Positions 15,702-26,913 of a DNA stretch of 40,174 nt are shown in pieces. Position 1 is the first letter of the stretch. Every line of letters begins with the position of its first letter. Source of the DNA: Myxococcales bacterium (lineage in GTDB: Bacteria; Myxococcota_A; Polyangia; Polyangiales; Ga0077539); assembly GCA_030652255.1 (NCBI GenBank), contig JAUSAZ010000156.1, positions 1 through 40,174 on the forward strand. Reading direction: 5' to 3'. Position numbers and translations under genes: made by a program. The notes under the pieces are model-generated. The model did no database searches, was not told the origin of the DNA, and saw only the letters and a list, made by a program, of their open reading frames with translations.

Positions 15702-16369
15702 AGCCCCCGGTTTCCGCGCACCGTCACCGGGACCGTGTACGGCACCCCGCGCCGCGCGAGCGTGAGGTTGATGCGGCTCGCCCGCTGCGCCCGGAGGTAC
15801 GCGTCGAGGGCCTCGTCGGGGTTGCGCAGCGGCGCGCCGTTGAGGGCCACCAGGGTGTCGCCGGGGCGGATGCCCACGCGCGACATGAGCCCGTTGCGGT
15901 CGAGCCCGCTGATCACGTAGCCCTCGCCGGAGTTGTCTTCGCCGAGCCAGCGCAGGCGAGCGCCCGAGAGCACCGAGCGCGGGTGCTCGACCCCGGTGAG
16001 GTCGAGGGCCCAGCGGTTGTGCTCTCGGCGCAGCAGCCCGTCGCGCGCGGACCTGGCGCTGCTCGCCCGCGCGGCCGACGTGTGGTGGACGCTGGCCTCG
16101 CCGGGCGCGCCGCCGTCGGCGCCTGCCACCGCGGCGGAGGGCTCCAGCGGGCTCTCCGGGAGGTCGTCGATGCCGATGTCCATCGCGGGGCCGGGCGGGG
16201 CGAGCGCGGGCGCCGGAGGGGCCACCACCGTGGCGGCGGCAGCGGCGGGGCGCCAGGGCATGCGCTGCGCGCGGGCGTAGTGCGCCGGAAGGATCACGCG
16301 CGGGAGCGCGAACCCGGCGAACGCGCCGAGCGCCGCGACCCAGCACATCTCTTTGCACCAACGACGCAC
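15698..16369 (-). CDS. PDZ-domain membrane-anchored protein
   Basis: 223 residues from GTG 16369. It has an N-terminal hydrophobic anchor (CWVAALGAFAGFALP), a Pro/Ala linker, then a PDZ domain (about 125-215) with GYVISGLDRNGLMSRVGIRPG and GDTLVALNGAPLRNPDEAL, as in HtrA/GspC proteins. The domain organisation (TM anchor, short HR-like region, PDZ) resembles type II secretion GspC, but no other T2SS gene is nearby. Immediately followed by the coupled M15-like gene; a 67-bp divergent gap separates it from the CPBP protease gene. No ribosome-binding site is obvious. Confidence 0.75.
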   Translation of the reverse strand: MRRWCKEMCWVAALGAFAGFALPRVILPAHYARAQRMPWRPAAAAATVVAPPAPALAPPGPAMDIGIDDLPESPLEPSAAVAGADGGAPGEASVHHTSAARASSARSARDGLLRREHNRWALDLTGVEHPRSVLSGARLRWLGEDNSGEGYVISGLDRNGLMSRVGIRPGDTLVALNGAPLRNPDEALDAYLRAQRASRINLTLARRGVPYTVPVTVRGNRGL

Positions 16370-16432
16370 AGAAACACCACCGTCGACCGATGCCGCGGCG
16401 AATGGCTCAACGACCCGACCTGGAGATCCTCG

Positions 16433-16438
16433 TACAAT
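16433..16438 (+). promoter_or_regulatory. -10-like TACAAT upstream of the CPBP gene
   Basis: TACAAT, a near-consensus -10, overlaps the first possible ATG (16437) and ends 7 nt before GTG 16446, in the same frame. This spacing would make GTG 16446 the leaderless start. No clear -35 is seen. Confidence 0.4.
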
Positions 16439-17684
16439 GCCGCGCGTGTTGCCTGCAAGCGCCTGGGCGCCCGTTCCGCCCCGCGGTCTCCTGGTCGCCC
16501 TGGGTCTGTCGCTCGGCATGGTCAGTCTCCTCGGGGTGATGCAGCACGCGCGCGAGCTCGCGGCCGCCGAGCGCGCCGTCGTCGTGACCGACGTGCGCGC
16601 GAGCTCATGGCATGGGACGCGCCGCGAGCTCGGCGCCTTCACCCTACGACCCGCCGAGGTGCTGCGCATCACCGCGTGCCCGGTGCGCGCGGGCGACCCC
16701 GGGCTGGGTCTCGAGGTCCGCACCCCGTCGGGCGAGCGCCTCTTCGCCCGCGCGCTCACCGCCGCCGCCTCCGACGCCCGCCGCTGCGTCGGCCTGCGCT
16801 GGACCGCCCCGCGCGCCATCACCCTCCGCGTCGCCCTCACCGCGGGCGCGCCCTCGCCTCCGCCCCTGCGCCGCGTCGCCCTCTACGCAGGCCCCGAGCT
16901 GCACCCCGGCGTCACCTGGCCCTGGGCCGCGCTCGTCCTCGGCCTCGCGCTGCTCGTGCTCGCCCCCTCGATCTCGGGCCCCGCGCTGCGCCGCGCGCCC
17001 ACCCTGGGCTCGCTCATCTACCGCCCGGTCATCGACCGCCCGGGGGCGCCCGCGGCGCTCGTCGCCGCCTTCGTGGCGTCGGTGTTCTTATCGGGGCAGG
17101 TATTCGGCGCGCTGGGCGCCACCCCCTCGGGGGTGCTGCTGGGCGGCGCGGCGCTGCACCTCTGCTTCGCCCTCTCGGCGGCGTGGCTGCTCGGCGGCCT
17201 CTCGCCCGACGGCCCGCCGCTGCGCACGGCCCTCGGGCTCGATCGGGCGCCCGCCCGGTGGCTCGCCGCCGCCCCGCCCATCGCCCTCGGGCTGCTGCTG
17301 GTGGCGATGGTGACCTCGGTGTTCATCACCGACACCTCCGAGAGCTCGGTGGCCCGCGACGTGGCCTCGTCGCCGCTGCGCCTCGTGCTGCTCTACACCG
17401 CCCTCCTCGCGCCGCTCTCCGAGGAGCTCTTCTACCGCGGCGCCGTCGCCCGCGCCCTGGAGCGCCTGGGGGCGCGGCCCTCCATCGTGCTCCAGGCGGT
17501 GATCTTCACGCTCCCGCACGCCTTCCAGCTGCGCGGCGCCCTCTGGGGCCTGGTGCCCATCGCGGCGCTCGGGCTCGCCAACGGGTGGCTCCGCCGGGCG
17601 ACGGGCGGGCTCGTCGTGCCGTGGCTCGTGCACTCGCTCTACAACGCCGCGCTCATCGGCGCTGCGCTGCTCGGGCCCGGCTGA
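16437..17684 (+). CDS. CPBP family intramembrane metalloprotease
   Basis: 415 residues from ATG 16437, or 412 from GTG 16446 if the TACAAT is a promoter. It has an N-terminal TM, a large soluble segment (about 45-155) with beta-rich character, then a membrane region from 160. The C-terminal CPBP/Rce1-like core shows SEELFYRG with Glu329, Glu330 and Arg334, His361 in FTLPHAFQ, and His399 and Asn403 in WLVHSLYN, the expected glutamate/histidine site of CAAX prenyl protease-like enzymes. Bacterial relatives are often immunity or signalling proteases; the substrate is unknown. Divergent from the PDZ gene. Confidence 0.85.
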   Translation: MPRVLPASAWAPVPPRGLLVALGLSLGMVSLLGVMQHARELAAAERAVVVTDVRASSWHGTRRELGAFTLRPAEVLRITACPVRAGDPGLGLEVRTPSGERLFARALTAAASDARRCVGLRWTAPRAITLRVALTAGAPSPPPLRRVALYAGPELHPGVTWPWAALVLGLALLVLAPSISGPALRRAPTLGSLIYRPVIDRPGAPAALVAAFVASVFLSGQVFGALGATPSGVLLGGAALHLCFALSAAWLLGGLSPDGPPLRTALGLDRAPARWLAAAPPIALGLLLVAMVTSVFITDTSESSVARDVASSPLRLVLLYTALLAPLSEELFYRGAVARALERLGARPSIVLQAVIFTLPHAFQLRGALWGLVPIAALGLANGWLRRATGGLVVPWLVHSLYNAALIGAALLGPG

Positions 17685-17745
17685 AGTCGCGTCGCCGGAG
17701 GGGACATTCGTCGCCCCGCCGATGGCGGCCGGGCCGTAAATCTGG

Positions 17746-17751
17746 TAGCGG
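17746..17751 (+). promoter_or_regulatory. -10-like TAGCGG upstream of the helicase gene
   Basis: TAGCGG ends 8 nt before ATG 17760, and no ribosome-binding site is present. It fits the recurring TA-containing hexamer at fixed distance from the start codon. No good -35 is seen. Confidence 0.35.
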
Positions 17752-17759
17752 CCGCGCCC

Positions 17760-19682
17760 ATGTCCTTTGCTGACCTCGGTGCGCACCCGGCCCTCCTCCA
17801 GACCCTCGAGGCGCGCGGCTACGTCACCCCGACCCCCGTCCAGGCCGCGGTGCTCGACGCCGCGATGCTGGGCCGCGACCTGCTGGTGTCCGCCGAGACC
17901 GGCTCGGGCAAGACCGTCGCCTTCGGCCTCGCGCTGGCCCACACGCTCCTCGGCGAGGAGTCCGCGCTGCCGCGGGCGACGACCCCGAAGGCCCTGGTGC
18001 TGGCCCCCACCCGCGAGCTGGCGCTCCAGGTGCAGCAGGAGCTGGCGTGGCTCTACGGCTCCGCCGGGATGCGCAGCGTGGCCTGCGTGGGCGGGGCGCC
18101 GATGGCGCAGCAGCTCCGGGCGCTGGCCGACGGGGTGCACCTCGTGGTGGGCACCCCGGGGCGCATCTGCGACCACATCGAGCGGGGGTCGCTCAAGCTC
18201 GGGGAGATGAAGGCCCTCGTGCTCGACGAGGCCGACGAGATGCTCGACATGGGCTTCCGCGACGAGCTCGACCGGGTGCTGGCGGTGGCGCCGAAGGGGC
18301 ACCGGGCGCTGTGGTTCTCCGCGACGCTGCCGCGGGAGGTGGGCGAGCTGGCCAAGAAGTGGCTGGAGAACCCCGCGCGGGTCGCCGCGACGCCGGCCCA
18401 GCAGGCCCACGCGGACATCAAGTACGTGGTGAACATCGTGGCCTTCCGCGAGCGCGAGCACGCGGTGGTCAACGTGCTGCGGGCGCACGACGCGCCGGCG
18501 GCGATCGTGTTCTGCGCCACCCGCGAGGAGGTCTCGCGGCTGCAGGCGACGCTGCGCGAGCGGGGCTTCCGCTGCGTGGGCCTGAGCGGCGAGCTGACCC
18601 AGCCCGAGCGGGCGCGGGCGCTGCAGATGCTCCGCGACGGGCACGCCAAGGTGCTGGTGGCCACCGACGTGGCCGCGCGCGGGCTCGACCTGCCGGACGT
18701 CTCGCTGGTCATCCACGCCGACCCGCCGCGCGACGCGATGACCCTGCAGCACCGCAGCGGGCGCACCGGGCGCGCGGGCCGAAAGGGCACCGCCGTGCTG
18801 CTGGTGTCCCCCGACCGGCGGCAGCTGCTGGCCCGCATGCTGCGCACGGCCAACGTGAGCACCGCGTCGTGGGAGCCGTGCCCGACCGCGGAGACCATCC
18901 GCGGCCTCGACGACGACCGGCTCGTGACGCGCCTCGAGGCCACCGGCGTGACGCCCTCCGACGAGGACATCGCCGTGGCCCGGCGGCTGCTGGCAAAGCG
19001 CCCCGCCGAGGAGCTCGTGGCGGCGCTGGTGACCATCACCCGGGGGGAGTTCCCGGAGCCCGAAGACCTGCCGATGACGGTGTCCTTCGCGCAGAAGCTC
19101 CTGGCGTCGATGGCGCAGCCGCAGCGCTCGTACGAGCGCCCGGCGATGCCGCAGCAGCGCTACGACCGCAACGAGTTCCGCGGCGGCGCCGGAGGCGAGG
19201 CGCGCCCCGAGTACACGCCCGGGCCCCGGCCCGATGCCCCCCCGTCGGCCCGCCCGGCGTATGCGCCCGCCGGCCCGCGCGGCTCGCGCACCGAGGAGCG
19301 CCTCGCCGCGCGCAGCGACGAGCGCTCGATGCCGCGGCCGGAGGAGCGCTACCCCGCGCGGCCCGACGAGCGCGGCCCCGGCCCCGGCCCCGGGTCGTGG
19401 TTCGTGCTCAACGTGGGCCGCGAGAAGCGGGCCGACCCGCGCTGGCTCATCCCCGTGCTCTGCCGCTGGGGCGGCCTCCAGAAGGAGGACATCGGGGTCA
19501 TCCGCGTCATGGACCGCGAGACCCGGGTGGAGATCCTCGGGCGCGCCGCGACGACCTTCAAGGAGCGCACCTCGATGCCCGACCGGCTCGACCCGACGCT
19601 GCGCGCGATGCCCATGGAAGACCAGGGTCCGCCGCGCCGTCCGCCGCCGCGTAGCACCTGGCGCAAGACCACCGAGCGTTGA
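17760..19682 (+). CDS. DEAD-box RNA helicase with DbpA-type RNA-binding domain
   Basis: 640 residues. Motif Q (F3, P26TPVQ) is followed by Walker A SAETGSGKT (44-52), DEAD at 156-159, SAT at 187-189, and QHRSGRTGRAGR in the second RecA domain. A 100-residue disordered linker (about 440-545) is rich in Arg/Pro/Glu with repeated Arg-x-Glu-Glu-Arg. The end (about 546-600, SWFVLNVGREKRADPRWLIP) is the RNA-binding domain of DbpA/CsdA proteins. The likely role is rRNA or ribosome-assembly remodelling, or cold adaptation. It ends 32 nt before the Rpe start. The long linker is larger than in E. coli DbpA. Confidence 0.9.
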   Translation: MSFADLGAHPALLQTLEARGYVTPTPVQAAVLDAAMLGRDLLVSAETGSGKTVAFGLALAHTLLGEESALPRATTPKALVLAPTRELALQVQQELAWLYGSAGMRSVACVGGAPMAQQLRALADGVHLVVGTPGRICDHIERGSLKLGEMKALVLDEADEMLDMGFRDELDRVLAVAPKGHRALWFSATLPREVGELAKKWLENPARVAATPAQQAHADIKYVVNIVAFREREHAVVNVLRAHDAPAAIVFCATREEVSRLQATLRERGFRCVGLSGELTQPERARALQMLRDGHAKVLVATDVAARGLDLPDVSLVIHADPPRDAMTLQHRSGRTGRAGRKGTAVLLVSPDRRQLLARMLRTANVSTASWEPCPTAETIRGLDDDRLVTRLEATGVTPSDEDIAVARRLLAKRPAEELVAALVTITRGEFPEPEDLPMTVSFAQKLLASMAQPQRSYERPAMPQQRYDRNEFRGGAGGEARPEYTPGPRPDAPPSARPAYAPAGPRGSRTEERLAARSDERSMPRPEERYPARPDERGPGPGPGSWFVLNVGREKRADPRWLIPVLCRWGGLQKEDIGVIRVMDRETRVEILGRAATTFKERTSMPDRLDPTLRAMPMEDQGPPRRPPPRSTWRKTTER

Positions 19683-19714
19683 CACCACCGGGGCGCTGTG
19701 GTGTCGCTCCCCGC

Positions 19715-21785
<2,071 letters not shown>

Positions 21786-21789
<4 letters not shown>

Positions 21790-22595
21790 GGGGTGTGCTG
21801 ACGCGCCCACTCTCCCTCTCTCGTTCCCTCTCCCGTTCCCTCTCCCTCGCCGCCACGCTGCTCGCGGCATCCACCCTCCCACGCCTCGCCGCCGCCCAGG
21901 AGCAGCGCGCCGTCACGCACCAGTACCAGAGCTGGTTCGCGGTGAACTTCCAGGGCCGCGTGGGCGGCCGCTTCTCCCTCGTCGGTGACGCGCAGTACCG
22001 GGCCTGGGACGACTTCACCCCGCAGACGATCATCGCGCGCACCGCGGTGGTGTTCCACTTCACCGACCGCCTCTTCGCGGGCGTCGGGTACATGTGGCAG
22101 CCCACCTGGCGCGCCCGCGGGCCCGAGGGCTTCATCGACGAGCACCGCATCTACCAGGTGCTCCAGTACGAGTACGCGCACGCCGGGTCGGGGCTCACGG
22201 TGCAGCTCCGCACGCGCTTCGAGCAGCGCTTCCGCCACCCCACGGCCGACGTCGAGCTCGGCCTCCGCGCCCGGCAGATGGTGCGCGCGATGCTCCCGAT
22301 CACCGCCGACCGCAAGCTACGGCTGGTCGCCTGGGACGAGGTCTTTCTGAACCTCATCGACAGCGGCAACGCCCCGCGGGGCCTCGACGCCGCGGGCGCC
22401 CCCACCCGCACCCCGCAGTGGGCCTTCACCGGCTTCGACCAGAACCGCGCCTTCCTGGGCCTGGGCTACCAGTTCATCCCCAACCTGCTGCGGGTCGAGC
22501 TCGGTTACCTCAACGTGTATGTCCGCCGCCCCAACAACGGCGGCGACCTGATGAGTCACATCGCGCAGATCCAGGTCTTCACGGGCTGGCGCTGA
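21786..22595 (+). CDS. DUF2490-like outer-membrane beta-barrel protein
   Basis: 269 residues from GTG 21786 (GTG 21795 also possible). The signal peptide is encoded by CT-rich repeats (Leu-Ser-Arg-Ser-Leu) before an AAAQ-E cleavage-like site. The remainder alternates aromatic and polar residues as beta strands: HQYQSWFAVNFQGRVGGRF, YRAWDDFTPQTIIART, GVGYMWQP, FEQRFRHPTADVELGLRAR, FLGLGYQF, and a C-terminal VFTGWR. This is the DUF2490 pattern of small outer-membrane barrels. The GTG overlaps the upstream TGA (GTGA), so it is coupled to the FHA regulator. Possible role in envelope response; no substrate is known. Confidence 0.72.
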
Positions 22596-22615
22596 GCCGC
22601 CGTCGCGGCGATGGA

Positions 22616-23758
22616 TCACTTGGCGGCGGGCGCGCTCGGGTCGACCGCCTGGGCGGCGCTCTCGACGGCGTCGTCGACCGCGGCCCGGGCCTCGGCGATG
22701 CGGTGCCCCGCGGCGGCGCGCGCCTCGGTGGCGGCGTTGCCCAGGGAGGTGCGGGCCTCGGTGGCGACGTTCTCCAGCGAGGTGCGGGCCTCGTTGAGCC
22801 GCAGCTCGGCGCTCTCAACGGCGTTGCCGACGGCGGCGCGCGCCTCGATGAGCTTGAGCTCGGCGCTGGCCCGCGCGCCCGACAGCCGGGCCGACGCGCT
22901 GGCCGCGGCGCCCACGAGCTTCTCGCGCAGCACGTGGGCCGGGGGGCGCCGCAGGTCGCGCACCACGCCCACCAGCGCCAGCGCGCGGAGGGTGTAATAG
23001 CTCACGTCGACCTCCCACCAGAAGAAGCCCTGGTTGGCGCTGTTCATGTAGTGGTGGTGGTTGTTGTGCCAGCCCTCGCCGAGGGTGATGAGCGCCAGCA
23101 CGGGGTTGTTGCGCGAGGTGTCGGTGGTCTCGTAGCGACGCGATCCCCAGACGTGCGCGAGCGAGTTGATGAAGAAGGTGCCGTGCCACCCGAAGACGGT
23201 GCTCACCCCGGCGCCCCACACGACGCCGCGCCAGCCGTCGATGGCGAAGCACAGCACCGAGAGCACCGCGAAGGGCACCCAGTGGAAGCGGTCGAGCCAG
23301 CGCAGCTCGGCGTACTTGGCGAAGTCGGGGATGAGCGCGAGGTCGGTGCCGTCGTGGTCGGGCGCGGTGATCCAGCCGACGTGCGAGTACCAGAACCCCC
23401 GCTGCTTGGGCGAGTGGATGTCCCGGGGCGTGTCGCTCCATCGGTGGTGCATACGGTGCAGGCCCGCCCACCAGAGCGGGCCCTTCTGCACCGAGCTCGC
23501 GCCCACCCACGCCAGCACGAACTGGAACCACCGCGAGGTCTTGTACGAGCGGTGCGCGAAGTAGCGGTGGTAGCCCGCGGTGATGCCCCACATGCGCATC
23601 ACGTAGAGCGCGACGGCGAGGGCGACGCTCTTCACGCTCACGCCCACGACGAAGGGGAGCACGAGGCTCGCGACGTGGATGAGCGCGAAGCCCACGAGCG
23701 AGGTCTGCAGCCAGATGGGGCGGGCCTTGACCACGGCGGGTCGGGGGTTGTCACTCAT
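22616..23758 (-). CDS. membrane fatty-acid desaturase with long C-terminal repeat tail
   Basis: 380 residues from ATG 23758. The first about 270 residues are an acyl-CoA/acyl-lipid delta-9 desaturase: three histidine boxes H64RYFAH, H101RMHH and H231NNHH, hydrophobic segments, and the usual NNPVLALITLGEGW region. Delta-9 desaturases of this type are about 270-310 residues. From about 281 a 100-residue tail follows, rich in Ala/Glu/Arg with repeating Glu-Ala-Arg heptad-like blocks (LNEARTSLENVATEARTS, EARAAVGNAV), predicted to form amphipathic helices like apolipoprotein or LEA proteins. This would be a fusion; the tail could bind lipid or anchor the enzyme. It is convergent with the barrel gene (20 nt) and divergent from GH31 gene. 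Confidence 0.88.
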   Translation of the reverse strand: MSDNPRPAVVKARPIWLQTSLVGFALIHVASLVLPFVVGVSVKSVALAVALYVMRMWGITAGYHRYFAHRSYKTSRWFQFVLAWVGASSVQKGPLWWAGLHRMHHRWSDTPRDIHSPKQRGFWYSHVGWITAPDHDGTDLALIPDFAKYAELRWLDRFHWVPFAVLSVLCFAIDGWRGVVWGAGVSTVFGWHGTFFINSLAHVWGSRRYETTDTSRNNPVLALITLGEGWHNNHHHYMNSANQGFFWWEVDVSYYTLRALALVGVVRDLRRPPAHVLREKLVGAAASASARLSGARASAELKLIEARAAVGNAVESAELRLNEARTSLENVATEARTSLGNAATEARAAAGHRIAEARAAVDDAVESAAQAVDPSAPAAK

Positions 23759-23817
23759 CGCTTGTCGCTGGCCTCCGGCGCCGCGCTCGACGGCTGCTCT
23801 GGCGTGAAGCCGTCGTC

Positions 23818-23847
23818 TTGCCACAGCTTCACGGCGATGACCATAGT
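23818..23847 (+). promoter_or_regulatory. candidate leaderless promoter of the GH31 gene
   Basis: TTGCCA (23818-23823) and CATAGT (23842-23847) are separated by 18 nt, and ATG 23856 follows after 8 nt with no ribosome-binding site. Transcription start would be close to the start codon. Confidence 0.5.
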
Positions 23848-23855
23848 GCGCGCCG

Positions 23856-25949
23856 ATGACGCAACCGCTCCGCTCTGCGTGGGTCGCGCTGGCCGCTGTC
23901 GGGTGCGCCGCCTGCGCCAAGGAAGACGCCCCCGCGGGACGCACCGCGCTGGCGCCCGCGGTGCTCGGTGACCTCACCGTCCGCGCCTGGAGCGACGGCG
24001 ACGTGGCGCTGGAGGTGGGCGGCCGCGCGCTCCTGCGCAGCGACGGCGCGCCGGCCTTCGCGGTGTCCTACGAAGAGACCGTCCGCTTCGCCTTCGGCAT
24101 CTGGACCTTCACGCAGCCCGGGCGCACGGTCGCCCGCCCGACGGGGTCGGTGTCGCTCGCGGTGGAGGGCGACGCCGCGGTGCTGCGGGCGCGCGGGCCG
24201 GAGGGAAGCTCCACCCTGCGGGCGCGGCGGGTGTCCGCCGACGAGGTCGAGCTGCGGGTGACGGCGACGTCGGGCGCGGCGCCCATCCGCGAGCTCGGGC
24301 TGCGCTTCGCCTGCGAGGCCTCGTCGCACTTCCTGGGCTTCGGCGAGCAGTACAACGCCGTCGACCACCGCGGCCGGCACGTCCCGCTCTGGGTGAGCGA
24401 GCAGGGCATCGGGCGCTCCCCGGCGCGGCGCAACGCCTTCTCGGGCGATCACACGACGACGTACTTCCCGGTGCCCTTCTTCCTCGACCCGCGGGGCTTC
24501 GGGGTGGCGCTCGACACCGACGCCCGCGCCGAGGCCGACCTCTGCGCCGACGACCCCGCCGCCTGGACCTTCTCCGCGCAGGACACCAACGAGCTCGTGC
24601 TGCGGCTCTACACCGGGCCGACGGTGCCCGATGTGATGTCCGCGTGGACGCGCCTCCAGGGGCGCACCGCGCAGCCCCCGGCGTGGGCCGTGGAGGGCGT
24701 CTGGCTGGGCGTGCAGGGTGGGCCCGCGCCGGTGCGGGCGGCGGTGGAGCGGGCGCGGCGCTTCGACGTCCCGCTGGCCGCGGTGTGGTCGCAGGACTGG
24801 CTGGGCCGGCGGGAGTTCGGCGCGGGCAACGTGGGGGTGCGCTACCGCTGGTCGGTGGACGAGAGCTGGTACCCCGACCTCGCGGGGCTCATCCGCGAGC
24901 TCAACGCCGGGGGCGTGCGCTTCCTCGGGTACTTCAACCCCTTCCTGGTGCCCGAGCAGGACCTCTACGACACCGCCGTGCGCGAGGGCTACATCGTGCG
25001 CGGCGCGAACGGGATGCCCGCGGTGTTCCCGATCTCGGTGCTGAGCGGCGGGGTGCTGGACGTCAACAACCCGGCCGCGGTGCGGTGGTTCCAGGGCTAC
25101 GCGGGCCGCGCCATCGACCTCGGCATCACCGGCTGGATGCACGACTTCGGCGAGTGGCTGCCGCACGACGCCGCGATGTCCGACGGGAGCGACCCGCGGC
25201 GCTCGCACAACCGCTACCCCGAGCGCTGGCAGCGCGCGGCGCGCGAGGTGCTCGAGGCCCGCCACCCCGACGGCGACTGGATCATGCTCTCGCGCTCGGG
25301 ATGGCTTCGCACCGCGCAGGTGTCGCAGGTGGTGTGGGCGGGCGACCAGGAGGCGACCTGGGACGAGGACGACGGGCTCAAGACCGTGGTGCCCGCGCTG
25401 GTGTCGCTGGGCATGGCGGGGGTGGGCTACTGCACCCACGACGTGGCGGGCTTCTCCGGCGGACCGAGCACACGCGAGCTCTACCAGCGGTGGGTCGAGC
25501 TCGCGGCCTTCACGCCGGTGTTCCGCACCCACGAGGGCCTCCAGCGCGCCACCAACTGGGCGTGGGACCGCGACGACGAGACCACCACCCACTTCGCCCG
25601 CTTCGCGCGGGTGCACCGGGCGCTGGCGGCGGAGATCCGGCGCGCGGGCGACGAGCACCAGCGCACCGGCATGCCCATCGTGCGCGCCCTGGGCCTGGCC
25701 TTCCCGGCCGACCCCCGCGGCTACGACGTGCGCGACGAGTACCTCCTCGGCGACGCGCTGCTGGTGGCGCCGGTGGTGGAGATGGGCGCCACCTCGCGGA
25801 CGGTGTACCTCCCGGCGGGCGCGTGGTTCGACGTGTGGGACCCGACGCGCCGCTACGAGGGCCCGATGGAGGTCACCGTGGAGGCGCCCATCGGGCGACC
25901 GCCGGTGTTCAGCCGGGCGCCGCGGGCCGACCTGATGACCGTGCGGTGA
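23856..25949 (+). CDS. GH31 lipoprotein, YihQ (sulfoquinovosidase)-like
   Basis: 697 residues. A lipoprotein-like signal (ALAAVGC, Cys17) puts it on the cell surface or in the periplasm. It is a glycoside hydrolase family 31 retaining alpha-glycosidase. Nucleophile is D430 in GWMHDFGEWLP and acid/base is D497 in WAGDQEATWDEDDGL; both contexts closely match the YihQ sulfoquinovosidase branch as I remember it, as does SQDWLGRR (312-319) and FRTHEGLQ. The sulfonate-binding residues are not clearly conserved: the Arg-x-x-Trp pair could be RYRW (329-332), and the Tyr of YihQ (Y508) appears to be F533. It could therefore be an ordinary alpha-glucosidase of that branch. No sulfoquinovose pathway genes are in the window. 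Confidence 0.82.
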   Translation: MTQPLRSAWVALAAVGCAACAKEDAPAGRTALAPAVLGDLTVRAWSDGDVALEVGGRALLRSDGAPAFAVSYEETVRFAFGIWTFTQPGRTVARPTGSVSLAVEGDAAVLRARGPEGSSTLRARRVSADEVELRVTATSGAAPIRELGLRFACEASSHFLGFGEQYNAVDHRGRHVPLWVSEQGIGRSPARRNAFSGDHTTTYFPVPFFLDPRGFGVALDTDARAEADLCADDPAAWTFSAQDTNELVLRLYTGPTVPDVMSAWTRLQGRTAQPPAWAVEGVWLGVQGGPAPVRAAVERARRFDVPLAAVWSQDWLGRREFGAGNVGVRYRWSVDESWYPDLAGLIRELNAGGVRFLGYFNPFLVPEQDLYDTAVREGYIVRGANGMPAVFPISVLSGGVLDVNNPAAVRWFQGYAGRAIDLGITGWMHDFGEWLPHDAAMSDGSDPRRSHNRYPERWQRAAREVLEARHPDGDWIMLSRSGWLRTAQVSQVVWAGDQEATWDEDDGLKTVVPALVSLGMAGVGYCTHDVAGFSGGPSTRELYQRWVELAAFTPVFRTHEGLQRATNWAWDRDDETTTHFARFARVHRALAAEIRRAGDEHQRTGMPIVRALGLAFPADPRGYDVRDEYLLGDALLVAPVVEMGATSRTVYLPAGAWFDVWDPTRRYEGPMEVTVEAPIGRPPVFSRAPRADLMTVR

Positions 25950-25978
25950 AGCGCTCGCCGCCCCCGCGGCACTTCTGC

Positions 25979-25984
25979 TAGCGT
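25979..25984 (+). promoter_or_regulatory. -10-like TAGCGT upstream of the lipoprotein gene
   Basis: TAGCGT ends 9 nt before ATG 25994, with no ribosome-binding site and no clear -35. It matches the recurring spacing in this window. Confidence 0.35.
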
Positions 25985-25993
25985 CCGCGCGCG

Positions 25994-26866
25994 ATGTCTC
26001 ACCGCCCCTCGATTCTGCTGGTTTTCTCGCTGTTTCTGGGCCTCGCCGCGTGCGGCAGCGACCCGGCGGCGCCCGCCCCGGCGGACGCTGGCACCGCGGT
26101 CGACCGTCCCCCGGTCATCGATGTCGGCAATGGCACCGACGTGCCCGCGGTCATCGATGTGGCCAGTGACACCCCCGCGCTGGTCGACGCCGCGACCCCG
26201 CCCCCGGACGGCCCGTTGCCGGGCCTCGGCGCCGTGTCGGGCGCGTGCGGCACGCTGCGCGGGATGATCCGCAACCCGGCGCCCTCGCTGGTGGAGAACG
26301 CCCTCGGGTTCATGGCGGGCGATCGCTACGACCGCGCGCTGCTCTCGGTCGGCGGGCGTCGCGTCTTCGACACCCCCAACGCGGGCGGCAGCTCCACCGA
26401 GTCCGAGGTGTTCAGCTACGAGGTGCTCTACCGCTGCGAGGACGCCGCGCTGGTCGCCACGGAGACCGAGGTGATGTATCAGCCCGCCGACGACGCGGGC
26501 GCCAACTCCATCACCGACCTGGTGGTGTCCATCGGCGGCGAGCGGGTGGGGGTGAGCGTCACCCGCGCGTACCGCCCGATGCCGATGGTGTTCACCGAGG
26601 CCAACGCGCTCTCGCTGCTGCGCGACAAGCTCGCGGGGGTCAACCGAAGCTCCATGCGGGTGCTCCCGGGGCAGCGCTGGGTGAAGCAGATCCTGCACGT
26701 CTTCGCGGTGGACACGGCCGCCGCGCAGGCGGTGGCGCGGGCCTGGGCGACCATCGACGCGCCCACCCGCGCGGACACCATCGTGCTGGTCACCGTCACC
26801 CGCGGAGGAGGCTTCATCTACTGCAATCCCGACCCGGCGCTCGGCAGCGAGTGCCCGTCGCTCTGA
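25994..26866 (+). CDS. lipoprotein of unknown function
   Basis: 290 residues with a clear lipobox (LGLAACG, Cys20) and an Asp/Val/Ala linker (VDRPPVIDVGNGTDVPA). The globular part (about 75-290) has no recognised family. Three cysteine pairs are visible: C86, C145 and C277/C285. It is independently promoted, starting 44 nt after the GH31 gene, and is followed by a hairpin. Nothing in the neighbourhood fixes its role. Confidence 0.6.
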   Translation: MSHRPSILLVFSLFLGLAACGSDPAAPAPADAGTAVDRPPVIDVGNGTDVPAVIDVASDTPALVDAATPPPDGPLPGLGAVSGACGTLRGMIRNPAPSLVENALGFMAGDRYDRALLSVGGRRVFDTPNAGGSSTESEVFSYEVLYRCEDAALVATETEVMYQPADDAGANSITDLVVSIGGERVGVSVTRAYRPMPMVFTEANALSLLRDKLAGVNRSSMRVLPGQRWVKQILHVFAVDTAAAQAVARAWATIDAPTRADTIVLVTVTRGGGFIYCNPDPALGSECPSL

Positions 26867-26913
26867 CCGGCGCGCGGAGGTCCCGGGATCTGTAGCGGAG
26901 CCGCGACCGGGCT

